Program-made: the position numbers and the translations under genes
The notes under the pieces: generated by a model
Seen by the model: the letters and a program-made list of their open reading frames with translations, nothing else
Databases searched by the model: none
Told to the model about the DNA's origin: nothing
Assembly (NCBI GenBank): GCA_045563055.1
Contig: JBJKUR010000007.1
Span: forward strand, 1-64,000
Length of the DNA: 64,000 bases
Direction: 5' to 3'
Source: Methylaequor sp045563055
GTDB lineage: Bacteria > Pseudomonadota > Alphaproteobacteria > Methylaequorales > Methylaequoraceae
Shown: in pieces, positions 27,742 to 35,716 of the stretch
How the letters are laid out: each line of letters starts with the position of its first letter
Position numbering within the stretch: the first letter of the stretch is position 1

Positions 27742-28575
27742 ATGGTAAAAAAAATTATTTCATTTCAGGGTTTAGAAGGAGCCTACTCAGAATTAGTTTG
27801 TAGAAAATTCTATAAGGATTACAAAACAATACCATGTGATACTTTCCAAAAAACATTAGACGTGGTTACTGATGGAAAGGCTGAATTAGCTATGATTCCA
27901 GTTGAAAATAATATAGCTGGACGCGTGGCTGATATGCATTTCCTTCTGGAAAACTTAAAACTAAAGGTTGTTGCGGAATACTATCATAAAATTGAACATT
28001 GTCTTTTAGCTAATAAAAGAAGCACAATTAAAAAAATCACCAAAGTTTTAAGTCATACTCATGCGCTTGGTCAATGTACAAATAATATCAAAAAATTAAA
28101 CCTTATAGCGATTAACTTTATGGATACTGCTGGGGCTGCAAAGTTTGTTAGAGAAAATAATGATCAAAATATGTCTGCAATTGCATCAACATTAGCAGCA
28201 AAAATATATGATCTAAAAATATTGAAAAAGAATTTTGCAGATAAGAAGGAAAATATTACCAGATTTTTAGTATTCTCAAAGAAAAGTAATACTTTAAATA
28301 TTAGCGGCAGAATCATAACATCGATTGTTTTTAATACGAAAAATGTACCTGCAGCTTTATATAATGCTTTAGGTGGATTTGCGAAAAATGGTATTAACTT
28401 AACAAGGTTAGAGAGTTTTTTTGTAAACAAGGATTTTAAGCAGTTTTCTTTTATTATTGATGTGGAATCCCATCCTGATGTAAACAATTTTAAGAATGCC
28501 ATCAAAATCCTGAAAAGTTATTCAACAAAAGTAAGGATCTTAGGTTTTTATAAAGCATCTTCTTTCAGAAAATAA
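27742..28575 (+). CDS. pheA: Prephenate dehydratase
   Basis: A monofunctional prephenate dehydratase of 277 residues, converting prephenate to phenylpyruvate in phenylalanine synthesis. It lacks a chorismate mutase domain. The catalytic domain starts FQGLEGAYSE and contains VENNIAGRV and the catalytic TRF motif (NITRFLVF). A C-terminal ACT domain near residues 190-275 (AALYNALGGFAKNGINLTRLES) would give feedback inhibition by phenylalanine. It follows kdsB by 12 bp. Next downstream is the SRP RNA gene, about 40 bp after its stop. Confidence 0.94.
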   Translation: MVKKIISFQGLEGAYSELVCRKFYKDYKTIPCDTFQKTLDVVTDGKAELAMIPVENNIAGRVADMHFLLENLKLKVVAEYYHKIEHCLLANKRSTIKKITKVLSHTHALGQCTNNIKKLNLIAINFMDTAGAAKFVRENNDQNMSAIASTLAAKIYDLKILKKNFADKKENITRFLVFSKKSNTLNISGRIITSIVFNTKNVPAALYNALGGFAKNGINLTRLESFFVNKDFKQFSFIIDVESHPDVNNFKNAIKILKSYSTKVRILGFYKASSFRK

Positions 28576-28616
28576 TAATATATTTTAATATCTTTTTTTA
28601 AATGCTAAATTAAATT

Positions 28617-28708
28617 GGGAGTTGAATTTAGGCAATAGGTTCGCCAATCCGGTCAGAACTGAAAAGAAGCAGCCGTAACGTTTTCTATTGGGTTAAATCT
28701 CAACTCCT
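28617..28708 (+). ncRNA. ffs: Small signal recognition particle RNA (4.5S type)
   Basis: The 92-base stretch between pheA and dnaX folds into one long hairpin. GGAGTTGA at 28618 pairs perfectly with TCAACTCC ending at 28707, extended by ATTTA/TAAAT. The apical part carries the conserved SRP core GGTCAG (from 28651) and AAGCAGCC (28667-28674). A GAAA tetraloop replaces the more common GGAA; both are GNRA loops. It would bind Ffh for co-translational membrane targeting. Position directly upstream of dnaX is usual for alphaproteobacteria. The ends are set by the terminal stem and are uncertain by a few bases. Confidence 0.88.
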
Positions 28709-28719
28709 TGAATAATTTA

Positions 28720-30441
28720 ATGACTGATATAAAAAATTATATAGTTTTAGCTAGAAAATATAGGCCTAAAAAACTATCTGATATCGTTGGGCAAGATGAA
28801 GCATGCAAGATAATTGAGGGATCTATAAAATTAGATAGGTTGGCTCATGCTTTTATATTTTCTGGAACACGTGGAGTTGGAAAAACAACACTAGCAAGAA
28901 TTCTTTCTAAGATTGTAAATTGCTTGAATCTGCGAAAAGAGTTAATAGAACCGTGTGGTAATTGTGATAATTGTAGATCAATTGATAAAGGTAATAATAT
29001 AGATGTTGTAGAAATTGATGCTGCAAGTAGAACAGGTGTCTCAGATGTAAGAGAGATAATAGATAACGTTAATTATAAACCAGTTGCTGCAAAAAAGAAA
29101 ATTTTCATAATTGATGAAATTCATATGCTGTCAAAAGCAGCCTTCAATGCGTTGTTAAAAACACTTGAGGAACCACCTGCAGATGTACTGTTTATATTTG
29201 CAACAACAGAAACTGAAAAAATACCATTAACAATTCTCTCAAGATGTCAAAGATTCCAACTAAAGAGAGTGGATACAAGGGTTATATCTGATTTTTTAAT
29301 GAACATATCTGTAAAAGAGGGCTACGAAATCGAAAAGCTTGGCTGTGACTTAATATCACAAGGATCAGAGGGATCTATAAGGGATGCACTCTCAATTCTT
29401 GATAATGTACTTGCAAGAGGAACCCCTGTGAAAATAGAAACAATTAGAAATGTTTTAGGCTTATCGGATAATACTATGGTTATAAGGTTGCTCAATTTGT
29501 TGTTTGAAGGTGATGTAAATGAATCCATAAAAATTTTTAATGATTTATATTTGAAGGGTATATCGATCTTCATGCTTAGTCAGACTTTAATGAAATTTGT
29601 TTATTATGCTATGAGAATAAAAATTGGCTTCAATGATGAAGATATTACAATTGAGCCCAATATATTGTCCAACATAAAAGATATATCAAAAAAATATGAT
29701 ATAGATTTTATGACTAGATTTTGGGAATTAATTCAAAAATATGCAAATGAGTTGAATGAGTGTTTTGATGAGAGGCAAAGTTTTGAGGTCACAATTATGA
29801 GACTATGTTATGTCTCCTTGATTCCAACTCCTTTCGAATTACTAGAAGGAAAAATTAAATTATCTGAAGTAGAACCCAAGAAACCTAAAATACCTGAGGA
29901 GCATAAATTGGATCAAAAAGAATGTGATGAAATCCCATCAGCACAACTGAGTAATTCAGACAAAAATCTTGCAGTCAATATGAGGCCCTATGAAGATACG
30001 CAGATTGATAAAATTCCTGTGAAACAAGAACCGATTATTGATAAGTTTAAATTTTTAGTGGAAGAAATTGAAAAGAGTTCTGAAATACTTATTTCTTATC
30101 ATCTGAAAAACTCATTTAGACTTGTAAATTTTATAGATACTGAGAATTTAAAGGAAATCCAGCTTGAGAGTATTTCAGAAAATTCAGATGCAAAAAAAAT
30201 TCTATGGAAAGCATCTAAATTACTCAATAATATTACAAATGACCGTTGGATGATTTCATTGTCTTCAAACAAAGGAGTTAAATCGATTGCTGAGTATGAT
30301 CAGGAGATTGAGCAACAAAAATTACTAGAAGTTGAAAGTAATAGTTATGTAAAAAAAATTCTTGAAATCATTCCATCATCTAGAGTAGTTTCAATAAAAA
30401 AATTATCAGAATCTTTAAAAAGAAAGGAAGATCATGAATGA
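28720..30441 (+). CDS. dnaX: DNA polymerase III subunits gamma/tau
   Basis: DnaX forms the clamp-loader motor. Of 573 residues, the AAA+ part (about residues 1-370) shows LARKYRPKKLSDIVGQ, Walker A GTRGVGKTT, a zinc module with CGNCDNCRS, Walker B IIDEIHML and the sensor segment TLEEPPADVLFIFATTE. Domains III-V are divergent and short. A TTG at 28708 would add four residues but lies inside the SRP RNA stem, so ATG 28720 is preferred. There is no good Shine-Dalgarno sequence upstream of it. No frameshift heptamer for a separate gamma product was noticed. It overlaps ybaB by 8 bp. Confidence 0.95.
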   Translation: MTDIKNYIVLARKYRPKKLSDIVGQDEACKIIEGSIKLDRLAHAFIFSGTRGVGKTTLARILSKIVNCLNLRKELIEPCGNCDNCRSIDKGNNIDVVEIDAASRTGVSDVREIIDNVNYKPVAAKKKIFIIDEIHMLSKAAFNALLKTLEEPPADVLFIFATTETEKIPLTILSRCQRFQLKRVDTRVISDFLMNISVKEGYEIEKLGCDLISQGSEGSIRDALSILDNVLARGTPVKIETIRNVLGLSDNTMVIRLLNLLFEGDVNESIKIFNDLYLKGISIFMLSQTLMKFVYYAMRIKIGFNDEDITIEPNILSNIKDISKKYDIDFMTRFWELIQKYANELNECFDERQSFEVTIMRLCYVSLIPTPFELLEGKIKLSEVEPKKPKIPEEHKLDQKECDEIPSAQLSNSDKNLAVNMRPYEDTQIDKIPVKQEPIIDKFKFLVEEIEKSSEILISYHLKNSFRLVNFIDTENLKEIQLESISENSDAKKILWKASKLLNNITNDRWMISLSSNKGVKSIAEYDQEIEQQKLLEVESNSYVKKILEIIPSSRVVSIKKLSESLKRKEDHE

Positions 30442-30757
30442 TATGTCACAAATAATGAAGCAAGCTAAAGCTATGCAGGAAAAAATGGCCGAAATGCAAA
30501 AAAAACTTGAAGATGCAGAAATAGAAGGAATTTCTGGAGGAGGAGCTATTAAAGTTATAATGTCAGGAAAACACGATTTAAAGAAAATTGACATTGACCC
30601 AACTTTGATCAAAGCAGATGAAAAAGAAGTTTTGGAGGATTTAATTATAGCAGCAATCAATGATGCAACTACCAAAATTTCTGAGCATATGAATAATCAG
30701 TTGGGTTCTCTGTCAGGAGGCATGGGACTCCCTCCTGGTATAAAACTTCCTTTTTAA
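30434..30757 (+). CDS. Nucleoid-associated protein, YbaB/EbfC family
   Basis: A 107-residue small DNA-binding protein. It begins MNDMSQIMKQAKAMQEKMAEMQ (long helix), continues with the strand-rich GGGAIKVIMSGKHDLKKIDI, then LEDLIIAAINDATTKI, and ends in a glycine-rich tail (GSLSGGMGLPPGIKLPF). All of this fits YbaB/EbfC, which binds DNA as a tweezer-shaped dimer. The start overlaps the dnaX stop by 8 bp and recR follows 7 bp later, the conserved dnaX-ybaB-recR order. Confidence 0.94.
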   Translation: MNDMSQIMKQAKAMQEKMAEMQKKLEDAEIEGISGGGAIKVIMSGKHDLKKIDIDPTLIKADEKEVLEDLIIAAINDATTKISEHMNNQLGSLSGGMGLPPGIKLPF

Positions 30758-30764
30758 TTGAAAA

Positions 30765-31364
30765 ATGTCATCTCTCACAGATCTAGTTAATATATTTTCA
30801 AAACTTCCGAGTCTTGGACCTAGGTCTGCGAGAAGAATTGTTTTACATATTTTAAAGCATAAACAAAGTTTTATTCCGCTACTTATAAGTACTTTGGAAA
30901 AAATAAAATCAGAGCTAATCTTTTGTAAAAGTTGTGGAAATATTGATCTCACAGATCCTTGCAACATCTGTAGTAATAAAAAAAGAAATGAAGAAAAAAT
31001 TTGCGTAGTTGAGGATATAGCTGATCTTTGGGCTATAGAAAAAAGCAACGCATTCGATGGAAAATATCATGTTTTGGGTGGAGTTCTATCGGCCATGGAT
31101 GGTATTGGTCCCGATGAACTTAATATTAATTCTCTTTTTAACAGATTGAAAGACAATAGTGTGAAAGAAGTTATTATTGCTACAAATGTTACTACCGAGG
31201 GTCAAATTACAGGACAGTATATAGCAGACGAATGTTTGAAAATTGGAGTGCTAGTAACAAAACTTGCTCAAGGAATACCCATCGGTGGTGAGTTGGAAAT
31301 GCTAGATTATAATACAATGTCTACGGCATTTACTTCAAGACTAGAGGTAAAAATAACTAATTAG
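30765..31364 (+). CDS. recR: Recombination mediator protein RecR
   Basis: RecR (199 residues) helps load RecA through the RecFOR pathway. It has the helix-hairpin-helix N-terminus (FSKLPSLGPRSARRIVLHIL) and a four-cysteine zinc module with CKSCGNIDLTDPCNICSN. The Toprim domain follows (KICVVEDIADLWAIEKS, HVLGGVLSAMDGIGP), and then the C-terminal segment KLAQGIPIGGELEMLD. It is the third gene of dnaX-ybaB-recR and overlaps the end of the convergent rmuC by 8 bp. Confidence 0.96.
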   Translation: MSSLTDLVNIFSKLPSLGPRSARRIVLHILKHKQSFIPLLISTLEKIKSELIFCKSCGNIDLTDPCNICSNKKRNEEKICVVEDIADLWAIEKSNAFDGKYHVLGGVLSAMDGIGPDELNINSLFNRLKDNSVKEVIIATNVTTEGQITGQYIADECLKIGVLVTKLAQGIPIGGELEMLDYNTMSTAFTSRLEVKITN

Positions 31365-32364
31365 AACTGTCAAGTCGAAGAAGTTTTTCCTTTTTATGAG
31401 ATATCTTCTTTGTTGTTATTAAAATATCGTTGATATCATTTTGAGCACTTGAGAAATGACTATCCATTTTTTTTACTCTATTTTCAAGCCTAGTTATTTC
31501 CGTATTAATATCTTTTAATTGCTGAAATATAGTTGATGAGTTTTTTTGTATTTTTTTATCTTTTATTATACTCTCAACAGAATTTAAAATTATCCAAAGA
31601 GTCGTTGGAGAAATTAAAAATATCTTACTATCATAAAATGTGTGGCTTAAATCTGGAAATAATTTAAAGATTTCTAGATAAATTTGTTCACTAGGAATAA
31701 AAATTAATGCAATCTCTGACGTTTCACCTGGAATCAAGTATTTTGTTCTTACATTAACAATATGTTTATTAATATCAGACTTAAATACTTTAAGAAACCT
31801 GACTTGCTCATCTTTTGAAGTTGATTTTTTGAATTTGTCATAATTTTCTTTTGGAAATTTTGCATCTATGCAAAGTTTATCAAGTGCTCCAGATGATTTG
31901 ATCATACAGTCCACTCTTGAATTATTAGACAATGTTTTTTGGAATTCATAGTAATCTTTTGGCAAATAATCTGCTATAAGGGGGGGGGGGGGGGGGGGGG
32001 GGTTTTCTAATATCATTTCTCCAAATCTTCCTCTCTGTGATGTACTTGAAAGAAAGTTTTTCAAATCGACAACATTCTCTGTCAAGCTGGATATATTTTG
32101 TTGTGCTCTATCAATAAGTGACATTTTCTCTCTAATTTGATTAAGGTTGCTATTATTTTCATAATGAGATCTATCAAATTTAGAGTCCATTTTATCAAAG
32201 TTTTTTTCGATTAAATCTGCTATCGATTTTTGAAGTATAGATTGATTGTCAAGAAGGGTTTTAATTCTTTCTTTGCTATTGTTGTTTGAAAAAAAAAAAT
32301 GTAAAAATAAAAACATTATTATTAAGAATAGAATTAAAAAAAAGAAATTAATTTCAATGTTCAT
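31357..32364 (-). CDS. rmuC: RmuC-family DNA recombination protein, with poly-proline insertion
   Basis: RmuC-type proteins have an N-terminal membrane helix (residues 4-27), a coiled-coil segment and a nuclease-like core. All are visible in this 335-residue protein, with core motifs RGRFGEMILEN, KDYYEFQKTLSN, DCMIKSS, CIDAKFP and the long C-terminal helix. Between GEMILEN and LIADYLPKDYYEF there is a stretch of seven prolines coded by a 23-base C run (plus-strand G run at 31980-32002). Removing these seven residues restores what I recall as the usual spacing of the family, so the tract looks inserted. The gene is convergent with recR and divergent from def. Confidence 0.85.
   Translation of the reverse strand: MNIEINFFFLILFLIIMFLFLHFFFSNNNSKERIKTLLDNQSILQKSIADLIEKNFDKMDSKFDRSHYENNSNLNQIREKMSLIDRAQQNISSLTENVVDLKNFLSSTSQRGRFGEMILENPPPPPPPLIADYLPKDYYEFQKTLSNNSRVDCMIKSSGALDKLCIDAKFPKENYDKFKKSTSKDEQVRFLKVFKSDINKHIVNVRTKYLIPGETSEIALIFIPSEQIYLEIFKLFPDLSHTFYDSKIFLISPTTLWIILNSVESIIKDKKIQKNSSTIFQQLKDINTEITRLENRVKKMDSHFSSAQNDINDILITTKKISHKKEKLLRLDSSN
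31980..32002. repeat. Poly-G/poly-C homopolymer of 23 bases inside rmuC
   Basis: Twenty-three consecutive G (C on the coding strand) interrupt rmuC in an otherwise very AT-rich window where no other G or C run approaches this length. It codes for seven prolines without breaking the frame: AAC uses one C, seven CCC codons follow, and the last C begins CTT. Either an assembly or sequencing artefact or a real slippage-prone tract. Confidence 0.95.
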
Positions 32365-32375
32365 AATTTAAATCA

Positions 32376-32906
32376 ATGAGTGTTCTAGATATTTTAATTA
32401 TACCTAATAAAAGACTTAAGCACAAATCATCTAAGGTGCTAAGTTTTGATATCAATCTTAAAAATACAGTCAAAGATTTATTTGACACACTTTATGCATC
32501 AGGAAATGGGATAGGATTGGCAGCACCACAAGTTGGGATAGAAAAGCAAATTATTGTAATTGATTTGAAGGAGGATGGAGAAAAATGTCCTAGAACATTT
32601 ATAAATCCGAAAATAGTGGAATTTTCAGAAACAAAGGCTCTCAATGAGGAGGGATGCTTATCAATTCCAGGTTACTATGCTGAAGTTGAAAGATATAAGA
32701 CTGTTGATATTGAATGGTTTGATATAAATGGAAAAATAAATAAATATAAATTCGATGGATTATTATCAATTTGTATCCAGCATGAGATTGATCACTTAAA
32801 TGGAATACTTTTTATTGATTATCTCTCGAATTTAAAAAAACGTCGAGCATATGAAAAAGTTAAGAAAAATTTAAAAAAAAAAAATGACAGCGGCGAGTCA
32901 AATTAG
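32376..32906 (+). CDS. def: Peptide deformylase
   Basis: A 176-residue metalloenzyme that removes the formyl group from new proteins. Motif 1 is GIGLAAPQVG, motif 2 is NEEGCLSIPG and motif 3 is QHEIDHLNG, which together supply the Cys and two His metal ligands and the catalytic Glu. Length and motif spacing are normal. It overlaps the following fmt start by 23 bp, the common def-fmt pair. Promoter elements must lie in the 11 bp to rmuC or overlap the rmuC N-terminal coding region. Confidence 0.96.
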   Translation: MSVLDILIIPNKRLKHKSSKVLSFDINLKNTVKDLFDTLYASGNGIGLAAPQVGIEKQIIVIDLKEDGEKCPRTFINPKIVEFSETKALNEEGCLSIPGYYAEVERYKTVDIEWFDINGKINKYKFDGLLSICIQHEIDHLNGILFIDYLSNLKKRRAYEKVKKNLKKKNDSGESN

Positions 32907-33837
32907 AATAGGATTCTATGGTACTCCAGGTTTCGCCCTAAGTTTCCTTAAAGATCTATATTCTAATGGTTTCAAAATTGTATACGTAGTTACTCAACCG
33001 CCGAGAGTTTCTGGAAGAGGTAAAAAGATTAAATTATCACCAGTCCATCAATGGGCATTAGACCAAAAGATTGAAGTCTTCTCACCAAAGATTATAAATG
33101 ATGAAGATTTTATTAAAAAAATTAAGAATATAAAAATAGATTTTAATGTAGTGGTTGCATATGGAAATATACTCACTGAGAAAGTTATAAATTTACCAAA
33201 ATATCAAAGTTTAAACGTTCATGCATCTAATTTACCTCGTTGGCGAGGTGCTGCACCGATACAAAGGGCTATTTTAAGTGACGACAAACAAACTGGAGTA
33301 AGCGTTATGAGAGTAGATGAAAAATTAGATTCCGGACCAGTAATATTAGGAAAATTAATAAAAATACAGAAAGATGAAAACTTTGATTCACTAAGTAAAA
33401 AAATCATTACTTATGGAAAAGAAATTTTAAAAAAATCATTATTTTCAATCATTGAAAATGTTTACGACTATAAACATCAAAATTCAGATGGAATAACTTA
33501 TGCAAAAAAAATTCAAAAGTCTGAATATAGAATTTCATGGAATAAAAGTGCTCATGATGTAAATTGCCAGATTAGAGCTTTTAGCTTAAAACCAGGTGCT
33601 TGGACATGTTTTAGAAACTCTGAATCTAGAATAAAAATTTTAAAAGCATCTGTCATTTCAGATCAAGATATAAGTGATAAGGGTAATTATGATATTGGCG
33701 AAATTACAAAAAACTTTCAAGTAAAGTGCGTTAAAGACTTTCTGAAGATTGAAATAATTCAAAAGGAAGGGAAAAAACCCACGTCTGTCAAAGATTTTAT
33801 AAATGGCAACGAAATAACTGATTTTTTTTTCATCTAA
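32884..33837 (+). CDS. fmt: Methionyl-tRNA formyltransferase
   Basis: Fmt formylates Met-tRNA for initiation. The 317-residue protein has the Rossmann start IGFYGTPGFALSFL, the catalytic region VVVAYGNIL and NVHASNLPRWRGAAPIQRAI, and a C-terminal OB-like domain (YRISWNKSAHDVNCQIRAF). It overlaps def by 23 bp upstream and shares one base with truA downstream. This def-fmt-truA run is a usual alphaproteobacterial cluster. Confidence 0.96.
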   Translation: MTAASQIRIGFYGTPGFALSFLKDLYSNGFKIVYVVTQPPRVSGRGKKIKLSPVHQWALDQKIEVFSPKIINDEDFIKKIKNIKIDFNVVVAYGNILTEKVINLPKYQSLNVHASNLPRWRGAAPIQRAILSDDKQTGVSVMRVDEKLDSGPVILGKLIKIQKDENFDSLSKKIITYGKEILKKSLFSIIENVYDYKHQNSDGITYAKKIQKSEYRISWNKSAHDVNCQIRAFSLKPGAWTCFRNSESRIKILKASVISDQDISDKGNYDIGEITKNFQVKCVKDFLKIEIIQKEGKKPTSVKDFINGNEITDFFFI

Positions 33838-34583
33838 TGAATCGACTTAAATTAACCATAGAATATGACGGAAGTGATTACATCGGGTGGCAAAAACAGA
33901 AAAAAGGGAAGTCCATTCAAGAGGAGATTGAAAAATCTCTTTCACAGTTGTTTCAAGAAAAAATTAAGGTTTTTGGAGCTGGCAGGACAGACTCAGGAGT
34001 GCATGCTATAGATCAAGTTGCTCATTTTGACGTTAGTAAAATTAATATTAATAAGGAAAAAATTGCTTTAGCTATGAATCATATCTTGAGAAAAACGGCT
34101 AACAAAATTTCTATTTTAAAAGCTGAGGAAGTTCCTATGACTTTTGATTCTAGATTTTCAGTTAAAAAAAAAACCTATTTATACAAAATTTTTAATAGAC
34201 AAATTAGATCTTTTTTAATTGAAAAAAGAGCATGGTTTGTTCCCAAAAGATTGAATATATTATTAATGACTCAGGCCTCAAGGGTATTGATCGGTAAGTT
34301 TGATTTCAATGCATTCCGATCGATAAGTTGTCAGTCGAATAGCTCTGTAAGATCGATAGATAACATAAAAATTAAGGAAAATATTAACAACATCGAAATA
34401 AGAGTGACTGGGAAGTCTTTTCTACATAATCAAGTGAGAATAATTGTAGGAACACTTGTAAATGTAGGTAAAAAAGTTTGGAACGAGGAAAAGGTTTTAA
34501 ATATTTTAGAATCAAAAGAAAGAAAAAATGCAGGTCCTACTGCACCAGCTCATGGTCTTTATTTAGAAAAAATAGAATATTAA
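33837..34583 (+). CDS. truA: tRNA pseudouridine(38-40) synthase
   Basis: TruA modifies uridines 38-40 in the anticodon arm. The 248-residue length is standard. The catalytic Asp lies in GAGRTDSGVHA (near residue 50), and other motifs are the N-terminal IEYDGSDYIGWQKQ, KKKTYLYKIFN, and FLHNQVRIIVGTLVNVG. It overlaps fmt by one base and the convergent dapE by four bases at the stop codons. Confidence 0.96.
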   Translation: MNRLKLTIEYDGSDYIGWQKQKKGKSIQEEIEKSLSQLFQEKIKVFGAGRTDSGVHAIDQVAHFDVSKININKEKIALAMNHILRKTANKISILKAEEVPMTFDSRFSVKKKTYLYKIFNRQIRSFLIEKRAWFVPKRLNILLMTQASRVLIGKFDFNAFRSISCQSNSSVRSIDNIKIKENINNIEIRVTGKSFLHNQVRIIVGTLVNVGKKVWNEEKVLNILESKERKNAGPTAPAHGLYLEKIEY

Positions 34584-35716
34584 TTATCAAAAAAGTTTTT
34601 TAATAATTCATAATATACTTCACTTAGCTTCTCTATATCTTTTGTTCTAACCATTTCATTTGTTTTATGCATTGTCTCGCCTATGGAACCGAACTCAAGT
34701 ACAGGACAAATCTCAGATATGAATCTAGCATCAGATGTTCCTCCTGATGTACTTAATTCTGGAGTGGTATTGGTCACTTTTTTAATTGATTTTGTTAAGC
34801 ATTTTGTTAAAAATTCTGAGTAATTAATAAATGACTCACCAGATACTTTCGAGGTGAGAATGTAGTTCTTTGTTATTTTTTTAATTCTTGAATGAATTAC
34901 TTTAATAATCTTTTCTGAATTAAACTTATCATTAAATCTTACATTAAAAAGAATATTAACAAAGCTTGGGATTAGGTTTGCAATCTTATTATCAGCATCA
35001 ACTGAAGTTATTACTAAATTTGTTGGTTGGAATTTCTCAGAACCATTATCGAATGGTTTTTTGAACTCTTCAAATATTTTTGGAATAATATCTATTGGGT
35101 TGTCAGCCTTATCAGGATATGCCACATGCCCTTGTGAGCCACTTATTTTTAAAGAAAAATTAATACTTCCCCTACGACCTATTTTTATCATTTCACCAAT
35201 TCTTTTTGGGTTTGTAGGTTCTCCAACAAGACAATAATCAATTTTTTTTTTTTTTTTTTTTAACCACTTTACCATACTCTTTGTGCCAAACTCTGCCACC
35301 CCCTCTTCATCAGCAGTTATCAGAAAAGCTAATGTTCCGTTAAATTTATAGTTCCTTTCTTCCAAAAATTTTTGAGTAGCCGAAATAAATGATGCAATCG
35401 CTGATTTCATATCACTGGCACCCCTCCCATAAAGTTTATTATTTTCTATTACAGCATCAAACGGTTTGTGTTTCCACTTATTGAGATCACCTGGAGGTAC
35501 GACATCTGTATGTCCGGCAAAACATATTGTTGGACCATTTCCTCCTTTATAACAGGCATATAGATTTTTAATTTTATCTTTACCAAATTTGAGTAAATAA
35601 CAATCAAATTTATATTTCTTAAGAATTCTTTTTAGAAAGTCCAATGCATTTGATTGATCTGGTGTGATACTCTTGAATTTTATAAGTTCTGAAGATAATT
35701 CTATCGAGTTTTTCAT
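34580..35716 (-). CDS. dapE: Succinyl-diaminopimelate desuccinylase
   Basis: DapE, an M20-family dizinc hydrolase, frees LL-diaminopimelate for lysine and peptidoglycan synthesis. The 378 residues show metal-site motifs FAGHTDVVPPG, GRGASDMKSAIA, TADEEGVAEFGT and CLVGEPT, and the C-terminal GGTSDARF. A lysine stretch WLKKKKKKIDY is coded by 20 successive A (plus strand T at 35242-35261). Its length matches the spacing I recall for homologues, so the frame is preserved. It is the last gene of the rpmH-dapE run, overlaps dapD by 4 bp, and its stop overlaps that of truA. Confidence 0.95.
   Translation of the reverse strand: MKNSIELSSELIKFKSITPDQSNALDFLKRILKKYKFDCYLLKFGKDKIKNLYACYKGGNGPTICFAGHTDVVPPGDLNKWKHKPFDAVIENNKLYGRGASDMKSAIASFISATQKFLEERNYKFNGTLAFLITADEEGVAEFGTKSMVKWLKKKKKKIDYCLVGEPTNPKRIGEMIKIGRRGSINFSLKISGSQGHVAYPDKADNPIDIIPKIFEEFKKPFDNGSEKFQPTNLVITSVDADNKIANLIPSFVNILFNVRFNDKFNSEKIIKVIHSRIKKITKNYILTSKVSGESFINYSEFLTKCLTKSIKKVTNTTPELSTSGGTSDARFISEICPVLEFGSIGETMHKTNEMVRTKDIEKLSEVYYELLKNFFDN
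35242..35261. repeat. 20-base poly-T (poly-A on coding strand) inside dapE
   Basis: Twenty successive T on the plus strand, coding for six AAA lysines plus flanking bases in dapE. The reading frame is intact through it, which makes it a useful contrast to the broken homopolymers in pheS and pqqC. Such tracts can cause transcriptional or replicative slippage. Confidence 0.95.

Noticed and set aside
31700..32060. rmuC as a pseudogene because of the poly-G
   Set aside because: The tract keeps the frame, and core motifs on both sides are intact.
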